IMG/VR virus record: IMGVR_UViG_3300027719_000041
Span: 1-28,121 of that record
Direction: 5' to 3' (one strand)
DNA length: 28,121 nt
From: a virus
The position numbers were made by a program, and so were the translations under genes. This document shows positions 8,753 through 18,319 of this stretch, one piece after another. The first letter of the stretch is position 1. Each line of letters starts with the position of its first letter. Below the pieces are notes generated by a model, which saw nothing but the letters and a program-made list of their open reading frames with translations, ran no database searches and was not told the origin of the DNA.

Positions 8753-10603
8753 TTACTTCCCATATAGGGTGTTGAGAATTTCTTTACGTTGGTCATCATC
8801 AATCAGGCCATCATCTTCCATCTTAATAAGCTTGGCATATCTATCAACAACATTGAGCTTATGGAGTCCTTCTCCATTGATGATGTCTACTGAAGATTTC
8901 CCATGATACTTCTGTTTGGACTTACTGACAGGTTGGGCATCTTTGCTAGAAGAGGGAGTAGCAGAGGAGATTGAAGGAGCTTCTACAGAATAAGGCTTGA
9001 GTTTAGTCTCAAGACTACTCATTGTCTCTTTCAATAGATTATCAACGTCCTTCTTATACTCCTGGTCATTCATCTTCTCTTTGGCAGTAAAGATACCATT
9101 ATTACGCTCCATAGCCCTTCTCTGGATGGCTTCAAGTTTATCGTTCATCTCAGGGATGGTTGTAGCTATAATGTTATTCTTCACAGGAGTAGGAATGTAC
9201 TGAGAGCCTTCAGGCCCAAGACGCTCGTTAAGCATTGTGCCTACAGCGAGCTTGGCGTTCTCTTCTGGAGCCTTAGACGCTAAACCAGCGTAGGTGGCTT
9301 CAGTCTTTCCTTTAGTTACTGCTGCTTGTGTAGATGCTATGCTTTTGGAATCTGTCAGGGAAATGGTTTTATCCTGCTGGTAAGCCTTCATAAGTTCTAC
9401 TTCATTCAACTCCCCTCTCCCCGCGTCATTAAGGAGCTTCAGGTAAGTCGAAGAATTATAGTTCAAGGCGGTAGTTTCCCTGTCATCAGCATTCTTAAAA
9501 GATAAGATAGAACTAGGAGACATCGAACGAAGAGCAGCATGGCCTTCAGGAGTAGCCATAATCTCATCAAAGGATTTACCAGCCAACACCATGTCAGACA
9601 TAACCCGCATGGCTGCTTTCTCTTGATAATGTTCAGCCTTGGAAGCAGCAGCTAGAGCTTTATTCTCCAGGTGCATCTGCTTGGCTTCAGCCTTGGAGGT
9701 GTAATTGTTGATAGTCTCCATCAGAAGAGTATCAGACAACTTAGTCCCACCATTCTTATCCTTCAATTTAGTGAAGTCCAGCAGCCAAGGAGAAGCAGTC
9801 GCTTCAGCCCTCTCCCCCACTATCTTCACAAACAGCTCACTCATCTCCTGCTTGTTGAGGCTTCCACCATTCTCCTGCATACCAGTAAGGTAGTCCCTCA
9901 ATCCATTAGCCACAGCTTCCTTGTTGGAGCCATGAGTCTTGAGGATGGTCCCTACATCTTGAGAAGCAGTCACAGCAATAGCATTGATAGTCTCTTCTTT
10001 CCTCTGCTTCAACTGGTCAGTGTAATACTGTGTGGTGAACTTACTATCAATCGACCTGGACCTATCATGGAACCCTTCCATGAAGAAGTTATCCTTACCA
10101 GACATGTAGGTAGAACGAATCTCATTGAGCTTCTGGTTCCATTCCTCAGGCTTGGCAGTATGTCCAAAGTCAGCATAGGCTTCTGTGACAGCCCTCTCAT
10201 AGTCTACAGAGGCAGCTTCACCCTTATAAAGGCTATGCCCCATCTGCTCATAGAAGTTGGCCTCAGGAGTTAACCCTTGGCCTTTGAGAGCGTTATAGTA
10301 CCCGTTGTTCATGTCCTCCTTGTTCTGTTCCTTCTTAACACCAGCGTAAGTATGGAGAGCTTCCCCCATACCTCCAATAGCGTTCATGAGGAGCCTAGCA
10401 TTCCTATCAGCATTCTCCATGCCACTAGTGCTTAGGCCCCTCATGAGATTGGGAATATCCGGCTGTTGGTAATGAGCCAGAGGAGGAGTTGTAGCATCTA
10501 CAGGTCGAGCCACAACCTTCATGTCAGGAGTCGAGTACCGGAAGGTGTCCTGCTGTTTGGTAGGCACCTGCCTGTTAGGTTGAATCTGAGTATCTCTGGG
10601 CAT
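8753..10603 (-). CDS. Internal virion protein C (T7 gp15-like)
   Basis: 616 residues against 747 in T7. Gp15 is a core protein ejected into the periplasm with gp14 and gp16. The protein is strongly helical, charged and without membrane segments; it begins with a polar, Gln/Pro-rich tail. Its ATG (10603) overlaps the stop of the gp14-like gene in the arrangement TAATG, implying coupled translation, and the gp16-like gene starts 13 bases after its end. Assignment relies mainly on order, size and composition, because gp15 proteins diverge fast. Confidence 0.82.
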   Translation of the reverse strand: MPRDTQIQPNRQVPTKQQDTFRYSTPDMKVVARPVDATTPPLAHYQQPDIPNLMRGLSTSGMENADRNARLLMNAIGGMGEALHTYAGVKKEQNKEDMNNGYYNALKGQGLTPEANFYEQMGHSLYKGEAASVDYERAVTEAYADFGHTAKPEEWNQKLNEIRSTYMSGKDNFFMEGFHDRSRSIDSKFTTQYYTDQLKQRKEETINAIAVTASQDVGTILKTHGSNKEAVANGLRDYLTGMQENGGSLNKQEMSELFVKIVGERAEATASPWLLDFTKLKDKNGGTKLSDTLLMETINNYTSKAEAKQMHLENKALAAASKAEHYQEKAAMRVMSDMVLAGKSFDEIMATPEGHAALRSMSPSSILSFKNADDRETTALNYNSSTYLKLLNDAGRGELNEVELMKAYQQDKTISLTDSKSIASTQAAVTKGKTEATYAGLASKAPEENAKLAVGTMLNERLGPEGSQYIPTPVKNNIIATTIPEMNDKLEAIQRRAMERNNGIFTAKEKMNDQEYKKDVDNLLKETMSSLETKLKPYSVEAPSISSATPSSSKDAQPVSKSKQKYHGKSSVDIINGEGLHKLNVVDRYAKLIKMEDDGLIDDDQRKEILNTLYGK

Positions 10604-11352
10604 TATTTATTCCACCCTGTCATATTGAACTTACCTCCAAAAGGAGCTTTAGGACCAACACTCATGGACTTCATCGAGCTATAGGCTCCTAGACCAGCAC
10701 TAGCTGCGCTGGTGATGGCTCCTAAGCCAGAGAGGAAAGGATCGGGGCCTTGCTTCTCTTCCACCCCAAAAGGCATCAGGAAGCCTTCTAGGAAGGCATT
10801 GTCCCTAGCCCCTGTGGTCTTGACCCTGGCATTCCCAATCTCCATGAGCTTTCCCTTGTAATCCATAGCAGTCCCTTTGATATTCTCTCTGGTCTGCTCC
10901 AAGAGGTTCTGACGGTTAACGTCAATGATGGAGGTGTCATAGCCCTGCTGGAAGAGAACATTCTCCTCCACCCTCTTGGCCGTATTACCTCCAACACCAG
11001 CTTCAGCAGCCCCTACGACAGCCTTGGACTTATCCCTCATCCCCTGCCTGACACGCTCTAAAGTGTCCAAAGCAGCGGCCCCTTGAATCTGGTCAGCCTG
11101 GAGTTCAAGGGTTTCCATCTGTTGGGTAGCAGCCTGTGTAGCAAACTGCTGTGACTGTTGAAGTTGTTCCATAGTCAAAGCATACTGGGATTGAGCCATA
11201 GACATAGTCATCATAGACTGCATCTGTGCCCGTTCACTAGCTTGACTGTTATATACAGATGCAGCAGAAGCCTGTCCCATAGAACCCATCACACTACCTG
11301 CTAGAGATAAAGCTCCCATAGTTCCACCAATAATGGTGGCTGGTTCACACAT
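10603..11352 (-). CDS. Internal virion protein B (T7 gp14-like)
   Basis: 249 residues. The N-terminus has a small-residue hydrophobic segment (about residues 6-32, GTMGALSLAGSVMGSMGQAS), followed by a long Gln/Met/Ala-rich helix (MEQLQQSQQFATQAATQQME), the usual layout of gp14, which inserts in the outer membrane during DNA entry. The C-terminus contains another Gly/Ala/Ser-rich stretch. The preceding gene's TAA abuts this ATG directly, and AGGAGG precedes it inside that gene. It lies between the gp13-like and gp15-like genes. Confidence 0.88.
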   Translation of the reverse strand: MCEPATIIGGTMGALSLAGSVMGSMGQASAASVYNSQASERAQMQSMMTMSMAQSQYALTMEQLQQSQQFATQAATQQMETLELQADQIQGAAALDTLERVRQGMRDKSKAVVGAAEAGVGGNTAKRVEENVLFQQGYDTSIIDVNRQNLLEQTRENIKGTAMDYKGKLMEIGNARVKTTGARDNAFLEGFLMPFGVEEKQGPDPFLSGLGAITSAASAGLGAYSSMKSMSVGPKAPFGGKFNMTGWNK

Positions 11353-11859
11353 TTAAGTAACCTCCTGTCGAGTCAAATAGAACTGGAGGAAAGGAACTGT
11401 CTTATCATGGAAGAAGTATTCCTCAGTATCGAAGATGAACCCTAGAGCCTTCAGCCATTTGATAGAAGTGGTATTCCTCTTGTCTACGAAGTTGTAGAGA
11501 ACAGGATAGAGTTCCAGCATCTCCCTTACGAAAGCCTTAGCAGATGTCATGAGAGTCATAGGATACTTCTTCAGTTCATCTGTAGCCACCATCCAAGGGA
11601 CAGCCAATCGCTCAGTCTCAGGCTTGAATCCAAACACAGCCACAATGTCCCCTGTAGGAGACACAAGGACATTCACCCAGGAGGATACCATGAGGCTTGC
11701 TACAATGCTGGCCCCACTGTCTATCCATCCTGAGTGAGCAATAAGTTCTTCTCTGTCCTGCTTCCTCAGCTTCATAGAGAGGAGTTTAGGAATGTCCTCT
11801 AACATGATATCTCGAATGATCGGGCCTTTGTTAGACCCTGCGTCTACTTCTTGTGACAT
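11353..11859 (-). CDS. gp13-like virion assembly protein with GNAT-like fold
   Basis: 168 residues from ATG 11859, chosen because AAGGAGA stands five bases upstream. An in-frame ATG at 11919 exists but lacks a ribosome binding site and would extend the overlap with gp12. As called, the gene overlaps the gp12 3' end by 29 bases out of frame. The C-terminal part (LYNFVDKRNTTSIKWLKALG then FIFDTEEYF) has the acetyltransferase-like ending seen in T7 gp13, with the N..S..WLK.LGF pattern. In T7 gp13 is needed for virion core assembly and has no proven enzyme activity. Whether this copy acetylates anything is unknown. Confidence 0.75.
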   Translation of the reverse strand: MSQEVDAGSNKGPIIRDIMLEDIPKLLSMKLRKQDREELIAHSGWIDSGASIVASLMVSSWVNVLVSPTGDIVAVFGFKPETERLAVPWMVATDELKKYPMTLMTSAKAFVREMLELYPVLYNFVDKRNTTSIKWLKALGFIFDTEEYFFHDKTVPFLQFYLTRQEVT

Positions 11860-14104
11860 ACTCTCCTTCAATACTTCCAGTCTGGAAGGAACATGGGAGG
11901 TAGGTAGGATTGGTAACATCTATGGTTGTTCCTCTGTTTTTAGACAAGACCAGGAAGCGTTCTTGAGTGGTTGAAAGGAGAGGAGTGCCTATCAAGGCTC
12001 TCCCTAGGACAGTCCCTGTATATTCATGAGTGACACTGTCCCTGGCTTCAGGAGTGATAGAGACTTTGAAGTATCCTGTCCTATCAAAAGCCAGAGTCAA
12101 GGTTCTAAGCAGCCACTTACCTTCAATGATAGGAGCCTTATCAGAGCCTTTGATATACTGCTCATTGAGCCTCATCCTGAAGGTATAGTTCTGTCCGAAA
12201 TAGACAGAAGCATGGTATCCCTTCACAGTGAAGGTGGTGGTGGTATGGGAGGAGATAGGCACAGATAGTCCTGTGCTGGTATCAATGACATCATAGAGTC
12301 CTTCATCAATATCAGTACCAGAGACATCGTAAGGGAAGGTGAAGACAGTGGTGAGGCCAGAGGATACACCTGTAAGAGTCTTTAACCTATCCAGGTGGAC
12401 CCTGAAGCCTAGTGTCCCTGTCTCCATGTTCTTGAGCCGGATCTTCTCCAGGTTCAGTTCTCCATCTCTCTCAATGATAAGGAAGAGGTCAGTCTCAATG
12501 ATTCCCATCCCATAAACCTTTCCACCATTGAAGGTCCACTTGGACCAGCTATTCTGGGACTTCTCATTCCCTGTCCAGAAGTACTTATAGACATAGATGG
12601 ATTCATAGTCACCAGAGGAGAGAACGAAAGCTGTATCCAAGGGGTTACAAACCACAACCTGAGCCATCCCATTGGGGATGTAGTTGGGAATGTGGCCTGT
12701 GACATCAGCAGCATCATTCATCAAAGAGTCAGGTTGGACAAAGTATTCCCTGACTGTGAGATAATCACCCTTCCTACCTGTGAAGAGAACATTGGTTCCA
12801 GCTACACCAACCATAGAATAGGGATTGAACTCAAACCCTGTGATAGGAGTGATAGCAACGGTAGTAGGAGTCAAGGTAGCGTTTACAGCCCCTAGAGAGA
12901 ACTGTTGGTTGTTGGACATGAGGATGAGGTTGGCATCGAAGGGAGCATACTCCATCAGGTTGACTACACTGTTAGGTAGCGTCGAGGAGGAGTCCACATC
13001 AATAGGGTCATCATCAAGAACATCCAGAGCAGTACTTCCCCAGAAGTTGAAGAAGTCGTTGGTCTTGGATAGAACCACCCTCTCCTGTGATAAGAAGCCT
13101 AGACGGCCCTTGAAGAATAGGATGTTGTTCACCTTGTAGCCTACAAAGGAGGGCACAGGGTTGGTGATGTCATCCCCACTATCCCTGCTTACCCAATCAA
13201 TTGGAGCTACCGTGAAGGTGTTGGTGGCTGTCCGTACAATCCTATGAGGCATTGTGGACTGTTTGAAGGTAGTTAAGATTCCAGGCTTGGCTACTTCCTT
13301 CCAGACCTTATCAACCAGCTTCACGAAGTAGGAATCGAATTTGTTAGATTCATCTCCAGAGACTTCTAGGACATCTGGTTCAGCAATTCGGTAGACTTCC
13401 ACAGGATAACCAGAGGAAGGAGCAGCGTCAGTCTTGATGAAGGAACTGTTCTTCCATGACCATGCAGTAGTTATACTGTTTTGGACCTTAACCCTGATGT
13501 CAGATTGGTTTAGATAGTAGGGAGCCTCAAAGGAGTTATTAAGGCCATCCCCCGTAGCAAGCTCACGGTACGCTTCAGGATGGAAGCCAATGAGCCTGGA
13601 GAATGTCTGAACCTTACCTGAAAGGACATGAGGAGCTACGTCAGTATCCATCTCAACTGTGACTGTCCTGTTAGTGACCAGGGTGTAGTCAGATACTGTG
13701 ATACACCTGATGTCCTTCCTAGGTTCACAATCAAGGAGATAGTCTTTTACAGAAGCATCAGCGGTAAAGGCCAGGTCTTCAGCCAGGTTGCCATACTGTA
13801 CCGTACATTCAGTTCCATCTGTTTTGAAGATACGGAGAGGAGTATCCTCCTCACCTGTGAAGATAGCTTCATACTGCTCAGTCTCATCCCTGTTGATGGT
13901 ATGAGTGAGATAGTCTTCAGGATGGATAGTTCCTGTGGTTGAGAGCGTAGCTACATGCTCTGTGTTCTGTCTCTTGGTCAAGCCATCAACCAGAGAGCTA
14001 TAGCCGTTCTCCTGGGCATCTAGTTGGGTATCAAGCCGTATTGGAGCGGCCTGTTGATTCACTCCGTTGTAGAAGCCAGGAATGTTCTTACTTACCAGAG
14101 TCAT
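11831..14104 (-). CDS. Tail tubular protein B / nozzle (T7 gp12-like)
   Basis: 757 residues against 794 in T7. The N-terminal signature (SKNIPGFYNGVNQQAAPIR followed by ENGYSSLVDGLTKR) corresponds to the gp12 opening with its NG-S--EGL-KRP pattern. The remainder is beta-rich (many Thr/Val/Tyr strands), as in the beta-propeller nozzle. It forms the hexameric tail tip to which fibres attach. AGGAG lies nine bases before the ATG. The gene begins 2 bases after the gp11-like stop. Confidence 0.93.
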   Translation of the reverse strand: MTLVSKNIPGFYNGVNQQAAPIRLDTQLDAQENGYSSLVDGLTKRQNTEHVATLSTTGTIHPEDYLTHTINRDETEQYEAIFTGEEDTPLRIFKTDGTECTVQYGNLAEDLAFTADASVKDYLLDCEPRKDIRCITVSDYTLVTNRTVTVEMDTDVAPHVLSGKVQTFSRLIGFHPEAYRELATGDGLNNSFEAPYYLNQSDIRVKVQNSITTAWSWKNSSFIKTDAAPSSGYPVEVYRIAEPDVLEVSGDESNKFDSYFVKLVDKVWKEVAKPGILTTFKQSTMPHRIVRTATNTFTVAPIDWVSRDSGDDITNPVPSFVGYKVNNILFFKGRLGFLSQERVVLSKTNDFFNFWGSTALDVLDDDPIDVDSSSTLPNSVVNLMEYAPFDANLILMSNNQQFSLGAVNATLTPTTVAITPITGFEFNPYSMVGVAGTNVLFTGRKGDYLTVREYFVQPDSLMNDAADVTGHIPNYIPNGMAQVVVCNPLDTAFVLSSGDYESIYVYKYFWTGNEKSQNSWSKWTFNGGKVYGMGIIETDLFLIIERDGELNLEKIRLKNMETGTLGFRVHLDRLKTLTGVSSGLTTVFTFPYDVSGTDIDEGLYDVIDTSTGLSVPISSHTTTTFTVKGYHASVYFGQNYTFRMRLNEQYIKGSDKAPIIEGKWLLRTLTLAFDRTGYFKVSITPEARDSVTHEYTGTVLGRALIGTPLLSTTQERFLVLSKNRGTTIDVTNPTYLPCSFQTGSIEGEYVTRSRRRV

Positions 14105-14106
14105 TC

Positions 14107-14682
14107 TTACAGGCTCCTGTTGGTGATATCAGAGATGGTAGAAGATGAAAGCATGTTGTCATCCCTGTTCATAAGCTCTTCCCTAGTCATAGCAGCCAGA
14201 GCCTTGGCTTCACGCTCCAGATACTTCTGGTCATTGTCCACAGAGCCTATGACATCAGCCAGGAACTCCCTAGCGGCCCTGATGACAATATAGTCCCTCA
14301 CAACCTGAGGGAGTTCTTCAAACTCAAGGAAGAACTTGATGTCAACGTCAATGGAGGAATCGAAAATGTAGGTATGGTTCTCTCTATCATATACCCTGGT
14401 GCCTCTGAGAATGTAATCCAAGGAGGTGTCAGTAGGGTCCATAGAGAGAGTGTTGGAGGGCACATGGACCTCTCCAGATTCAAGAGGAGCTAAGGGATAC
14501 TCTTCTTCAGTGTTACAATGAAGTCCCATGTTCTGGACCTGTCGAGAAACACGATGAAGAGTCTGCCTAGCCAAAGTGGCCTCAGTAAGACCTGAAGTGG
14601 TCAGAGAGTTCACCGGCTGTTCCCCAATAACCTGGAGCATGGTGTTCACCGCTTCAAGCTCAGTCATGGGAGTCATGTTCAT
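14107..14682 (-). CDS. Tail tubular protein A / adaptor (T7 gp11-like)
   Basis: About 191 residues. The opening TELEAVNTMLQVIGEQPVN, then ARQTLHRVSRQVQNMGLHCN, and later VYDRENHTYIFD with LPQVVRDYIVIRAAREF match the gp11 adaptor that joins portal and nozzle. Start is uncertain: a TTG at 14691 has AGAGG only three bases upstream, ATG 14682 has the same AGAGG twelve bases upstream, and ATGs at 14676 and 14667 also exist. It is the first gene after the terminator at 14720-14757, matching the T7 order gene 10, T-phi, gene 11. Confidence 0.92.
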   Translation of the reverse strand: MNMTPMTELEAVNTMLQVIGEQPVNSLTTSGLTEATLARQTLHRVSRQVQNMGLHCNTEEEYPLAPLESGEVHVPSNTLSMDPTDTSLDYILRGTRVYDRENHTYIFDSSIDVDIKFFLEFEELPQVVRDYIVIRAAREFLADVIGSVDNDQKYLEREAKALAAMTREELMNRDDNMLSSSTISDITNRSL

Positions 14683-14719
14683 AATAGTCAAGTACCTCTA
14701 ATGTATGGAGATTTGAAGC

Positions 14720-14757
14720 AAAAAAGGGGGACTCCCTATTTCTAGAGAATCCCCCTT
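14720..14757 (-). terminator. Rho-independent terminator after the capsid gene (T-phi position)
   Basis: On the minus strand an 11-bp stem (AAGGGGGATTC pairing GAGTCCCCCTT, one G-U pair) has a 12-base loop and continues into a run of T. It lies 9 bases after the capsid stop. T7 has its main phage-RNA-polymerase terminator T-phi at this same place, where it keeps capsid message abundant relative to tail genes. Position and structure support the same role here. Confidence 0.9.
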
Positions 14758-14765
14758 AGTTTAAC

Positions 14766-15728
14766 TTAAGACGGAGCAGCAGTACGCAGCTCAGCAGAAC
14801 ACTCAGGACGCAGACCACCATGACCGTAGGCATAGCGACCCACCAGCAAAGTGCCCTGGCGGCGGATGTCCCACTCAGACTGAATCGAGAGGTCCATCAA
14901 TTTCACAGTGCCCACAGCATCCTTGGTCCAAACAATGGCCTTGGTGGTGCTGGCATTGACGCCGTGATAGGTGTCAGAGGTGAGGTTAGTGGTGGGAAGG
15001 GTGTTGCAAGGAATCAGGTCAATACCGGCAATGCGAGTCAGAGTACCATCAGCGATAGAACCCTTACCGTCATAGTCCTTGTTGACCAGCGAGAAACCAT
15101 TGGAACCAACCCAACGAGCCAGGAAGTAGAAGTCAGCAGGAAGGAGAGCGCAATAGCGTTCCTTAGGAGCATTGTTCAAATCCATCTGGGCCGCAACATC
15201 ATACAGGGCATCAATCCAACCCTGAGCCTTGGTGTCAGCAGTAGCAGAGCCAAGGTCAGCATCGGTGATGACCAGACCACCAGTACCGTCAGTAACGGTA
15301 GCGGAGGCGCGAGAGTTCAGGACGATTTCCTTCATCACGCTTTTATCGAAGGTATTAGCCAGACGCTCACCCATGATCGAGGCATACTGCGAACGCACAT
15401 CGTAGTGGTTCATGGCCTCATCGATGTCAGGGATGAAAGCATGGGAAATCAGAAGACTATCAATGGTGATGGTCTTCTCAGCATGATTGACCTGCTGACC
15501 AACAATTTCAGCACCAGGAGTATGGTACTCAGCAGCAGGCATCTTGCCGACAACAGGGAACTGAGCAGACTTACCAGACTTAATAGTACGAATTACATGC
15601 TTGTCGAGGGTGTACGCCTTCTGCTCAAAAGCAGTAATAACCTCGCCAGCAAAGACCTTGAGAAACAAAGCGGTCTTATCAACACCCTGGTTGATAGCAC
15701 CGATACGAACGGAAGAAGCATTAGCCAT
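14766..15728 (-). CDS. Major capsid protein (T7 gp10-like)
   Basis: 320 residues, HK97-fold family. Conserved blocks shared with T7 gp10: DKTALFLKVFAGEV near residue 18, SGKSAQFPVVGK near 50, IDEAMNHYDVRSQYAS near 100, GTVKLMDL and YAYGHGGLRPE near the C-terminus. AAAGG stands nine bases before ATG 15728, within a short CCTT/AAGG self-complementary stretch. Synonymous codon choice looks different from the neighbours: more CGN arginine and fewer AGA/AGG and CTA codons, as expected for the most expressed gene. I see no 10A/10B frameshift extension. It is followed by a terminator. Confidence 0.97.
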   Translation of the reverse strand: MANASSVRIGAINQGVDKTALFLKVFAGEVITAFEQKAYTLDKHVIRTIKSGKSAQFPVVGKMPAAEYHTPGAEIVGQQVNHAEKTITIDSLLISHAFIPDIDEAMNHYDVRSQYASIMGERLANTFDKSVMKEIVLNSRASATVTDGTGGLVITDADLGSATADTKAQGWIDALYDVAAQMDLNNAPKERYCALLPADFYFLARWVGSNGFSLVNKDYDGKGSIADGTLTRIAGIDLIPCNTLPTTNLTSDTYHGVNASTTKAIVWTKDAVGTVKLMDLSIQSEWDIRRQGTLLVGRYAYGHGGLRPECSAELRTAAPS

Positions 15729-15852
15729 GATATAAACCTTTCAAAGGAGGGAATTAAATGGTGATAGATGAAGTTAGGGCATCTAGCCAGTATGGTAATA
15801 AGGGTGTCCTCTCTTTCTTATTCCTCAGAACAAGATCAATTGGGCCTTATCA
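15729..15852 (-). promoter_or_regulatory. Capsid leader region (non-coding)
   Basis: 124 bases without a gene between scaffold and capsid. The transcript would contain a 6-bp hairpin TAGATG/CATCTA (plus 15763-15768 and 15778-15783 approximately) and an AATAAG/CTTATT pair further upstream. In T7 the strong phi10 promoter is here. I find no T7-consensus promoter and no copy of the 17-base repeat, so a promoter is expected from context but not shown. Confidence 0.35.
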
Positions 15853-16719
15853 TTACAAATTAGAACGTTCCATTTTACGGGCAACCGTATCCCTGAACGT
15901 GGGGGACTTCTTGTACTCTGGTTTAGCCATATCCAGAGAGACATCCTTCCAAGATGTATAGACATCCTGTCCAGAGCTAGTGGCAGAGGGCTTGACCAGC
16001 TTAGGAGAAGAGCCGTTGGCTTCGACGTAGGATGCCTTGAGAGCCTTCACAGCCATCTTCATAGTATCTACATCACCAGACTGAACTGCCTTGTTGAACG
16101 CCTTCTGTTCAGACACAGACATGTTGTCCTTAGCCCAGCCAACGATCTGGTGGTACTGTTCCTGTCCACCTGCAATAGTGGTGATTTCACCTATCATCTT
16201 GTCAGCCAAAGCCCGCTGACCTTCGATGTAGGCTTCCACCATGGGCTTAGGAATTCCAGCCTTGTTTAGCTTTTCATAGGAAGATTCACTAAGAGTGCCT
16301 TGTTCAAAGAACTCCTGGCTTAGGGCTGTGTAGTCAATATCATTCCCAGACTTGTCAGCTTTTCCATTATCAGGAGCCATCTCTTCTTTCTTCGAGCCTT
16401 CGCCTTCTTCTTTCTTAGGCTGCTCAGGGCTGCCTTCAGGCGCATCTTCAGCACCAGGAGGAGCCACTTCTTCCTTTTGAGCTTTACCCAGTCCTCGCTC
16501 CAGGTCTTTGTATACTTCTTCAAGGTTGCCACCTTTGTTCTTCTTCAGGAGTTCCAGAACACCTTTCTCCAGTTCAGCTTCGGAGGTATACTTACCGGCT
16601 AGAAGAGACTGCTCTTCATTACCTGTACCACCGTCAGCTTTGGCAACCATCTCATCAATATACTGTTGAGTCTCATCAGGAGCTTCATCACCAGGATTAA
16701 TCTCTACGAAATCGGACAT
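15853..16719 (-). CDS. Capsid assembly scaffolding protein (T7 gp9-like)
   Basis: 288 residues, near T7 gp9 (307). Highly acidic and low-complexity in the N-terminal half (Glu/Lys/Gly/Pro-rich between residues ~85 and 130), with helical segments after ~140 (ALSQEFFEQGTLSESSYEKL). It ends with a basic C-terminus (RDTVARKMERSNL) suited to binding capsid protein. The opening FVEINPGDE is common in podoviral scaffolds. It lies between portal and capsid, as in T7. It directs prohead assembly and leaves before DNA packaging. Confidence 0.92.
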   Translation of the reverse strand: MSDFVEINPGDEAPDETQQYIDEMVAKADGGTGNEEQSLLAGKYTSEAELEKGVLELLKKNKGGNLEEVYKDLERGLGKAQKEEVAPPGAEDAPEGSPEQPKKEEGEGSKKEEMAPDNGKADKSGNDIDYTALSQEFFEQGTLSESSYEKLNKAGIPKPMVEAYIEGQRALADKMIGEITTIAGGQEQYHQIVGWAKDNMSVSEQKAFNKAVQSGDVDTMKMAVKALKASYVEANGSSPKLVKPSATSSGQDVYTSWKDVSLDMAKPEYKKSPTFRDTVARKMERSNL

Positions 16720-16728
16720 ATAACCTCA

Positions 16729-18306
16729 TTACTGTTGTGGTTGAGCTTGCTGTTCCATCTGAGCTTTACCCATGTCCATCATCCCTTTCACAGCATTAGG
16801 AGCTAGCTGTTGAGCCATAGCCTGTTGCTGCTGAGACTGCTGGGCTTGCTGGACTTCCTCTTCAGGCCGTATAAGACCTTCAGGGTCCACTCCAAGAGCA
16901 GTAGAGATACGTTGGATAAGGTTGCCCATATTAAGGTAGGGCATCACAGACTGTTCACCCAGATCCTTGATGGACTTCACGAACGTGATGAGCTTGTTCA
17001 GATCGTGACCTCGACCAAGAGCTTCAAGCCCTGTGGTGATGGTCAACTGGACAACCCCTTCAGGAAGGGCAGGGAGCTTCCCGGTCTTCCTCATCTGTCC
17101 CATGACACGATTGAGGAGAGGACGCTGGAACTCTTGGGAAAGGATGGAGTAGATACCACCAAGGGCATCTTCCAATTCAGAAGCCATGAACCTGATTTCT
17201 TCAGCAGTCACCCTCTCAGCATCTCGCTGGATGGAGCTATGAAGAAGGAAAGCTTGGGCAAGACGTTCTTCAATCCTGACCACAGTATTCAAGGCCATCT
17301 GGAAATCAGCTTGTTTCTCTACCTGCAGACAATGGACATCATCTGGAGAGCCAGATACAAAACCTGTGTTCTGAGCCTTTTTAAGGTCATTAACATTGGT
17401 GGTTCCATTAGGGTTGACCATGAAGATGACTTTGGCAGCTACAGCGGTCCCCTCTACGATGGACTTCATGAGTCCTTCAAGAGAGATTAAGTCGCCAATG
17501 TATTCCTCTACATGTCCTCGACCATAATCTTCACCCTGGATAGCAGTCCATCTCAGGACAATCCAAGGACACTCTTTGAGAGGATAAGTACCTTCACTAC
17601 CAGGGATAGCTTCACCAGCTACCTCCTGAAGGACTTCCCATTGCTTGCCATCCTCAGTCAGCTTGACCCTGGTGTAGAGTTCTACATTATCCTTGTCAGC
17701 TTCCTCAGAGGTCTTGGCTACAATCTTAGCCCTAGTGTCTTCATCCTCAATGGCAGCAGGATGAACCTTCTCCTTGGTGATGAGGTCAATGACATGCCCC
17801 GCAGGGTCACGTTTAACGACATACTGGTCAAGGCGATACACTCTCATCCCTCCTTCATCGGGAAGGAAGGTGCAAGCGTTGCCTGTGGCTACAAGGAGCT
17901 TAAGAGCTTGGAAGACAGGAACCCTGGAAGCCTGGGATTCGAGGAACTGCTGGATGGAACTCTCTAGACGGGCAAGTCGAGCTTGGACATTAGTCTTGAA
18001 GTTCTTTTCACCCATAGACTCTACAAGCTTTTCCATCGTGGCACCATCAATATCAAATCGAAAGAAGGGGGAATTTGTTGGCAGAAGAGCCAGGAGAAGT
18101 TTGCTGGAGAGGTTGTTTACACCTCTAGCACCGAAGCCCTGATAGGGCGTAGGAAGGGGGTCAGTCTCAGCGTGTCCGTTTTCAGGCAGAAGAGCAGGAA
18201 TGGTCAGTTCAGCGCATTTCCTAGCCCTAGTCAGAAGGGAGCTACGTCGGTTATCGTACTTCTCGAAAAGACTTTTAAGGGAGACATCGTTTTCTTGGTT
18301 TTCCAT
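16729..18306 (-). CDS. Portal / head-tail connector protein (T7 gp8-like)
   Basis: 525 residues against 536 in T7. Typical podoviral portal features: LLTRARKCAELTIPALLPE near residue 22, the GFGARGVNNLSSKLLLALLP block near residue 60, and ASELEDALGGIYSILSQEFQ in the C-terminal half. The last ~50 residues are Gln/Met/Ala-rich. As a dodecamer it forms the DNA entry vertex and binds the terminase and gp11. The gene follows the gp7.3-like gene by 13 bases and precedes scaffold by 9 bases. Confidence 0.96.
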   Translation of the reverse strand: MENQENDVSLKSLFEKYDNRRSSLLTRARKCAELTIPALLPENGHAETDPLPTPYQGFGARGVNNLSSKLLLALLPTNSPFFRFDIDGATMEKLVESMGEKNFKTNVQARLARLESSIQQFLESQASRVPVFQALKLLVATGNACTFLPDEGGMRVYRLDQYVVKRDPAGHVIDLITKEKVHPAAIEDEDTRAKIVAKTSEEADKDNVELYTRVKLTEDGKQWEVLQEVAGEAIPGSEGTYPLKECPWIVLRWTAIQGEDYGRGHVEEYIGDLISLEGLMKSIVEGTAVAAKVIFMVNPNGTTNVNDLKKAQNTGFVSGSPDDVHCLQVEKQADFQMALNTVVRIEERLAQAFLLHSSIQRDAERVTAEEIRFMASELEDALGGIYSILSQEFQRPLLNRVMGQMRKTGKLPALPEGVVQLTITTGLEALGRGHDLNKLITFVKSIKDLGEQSVMPYLNMGNLIQRISTALGVDPEGLIRPEEEVQQAQQSQQQQAMAQQLAPNAVKGMMDMGKAQMEQQAQPQQ

Positions 18307-18319
18307 TCATTCACATCCT

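Noticed and set aside
14820-15764. Plus-strand ORF of 314 codons opposite the capsid gene
   Set aside because: It mirrors a gene with unmistakable gp10 blocks, has no recognisable protein features and no ribosome binding context; it is an antisense shadow caused by the capsid codon bias.
15729-15852. T7-consensus promoter before the capsid gene
   Set aside because: I looked for the TAATACGACTCACTATAG pattern and near variants on the minus strand and found none; if the phage has its own polymerase, its promoter must differ.
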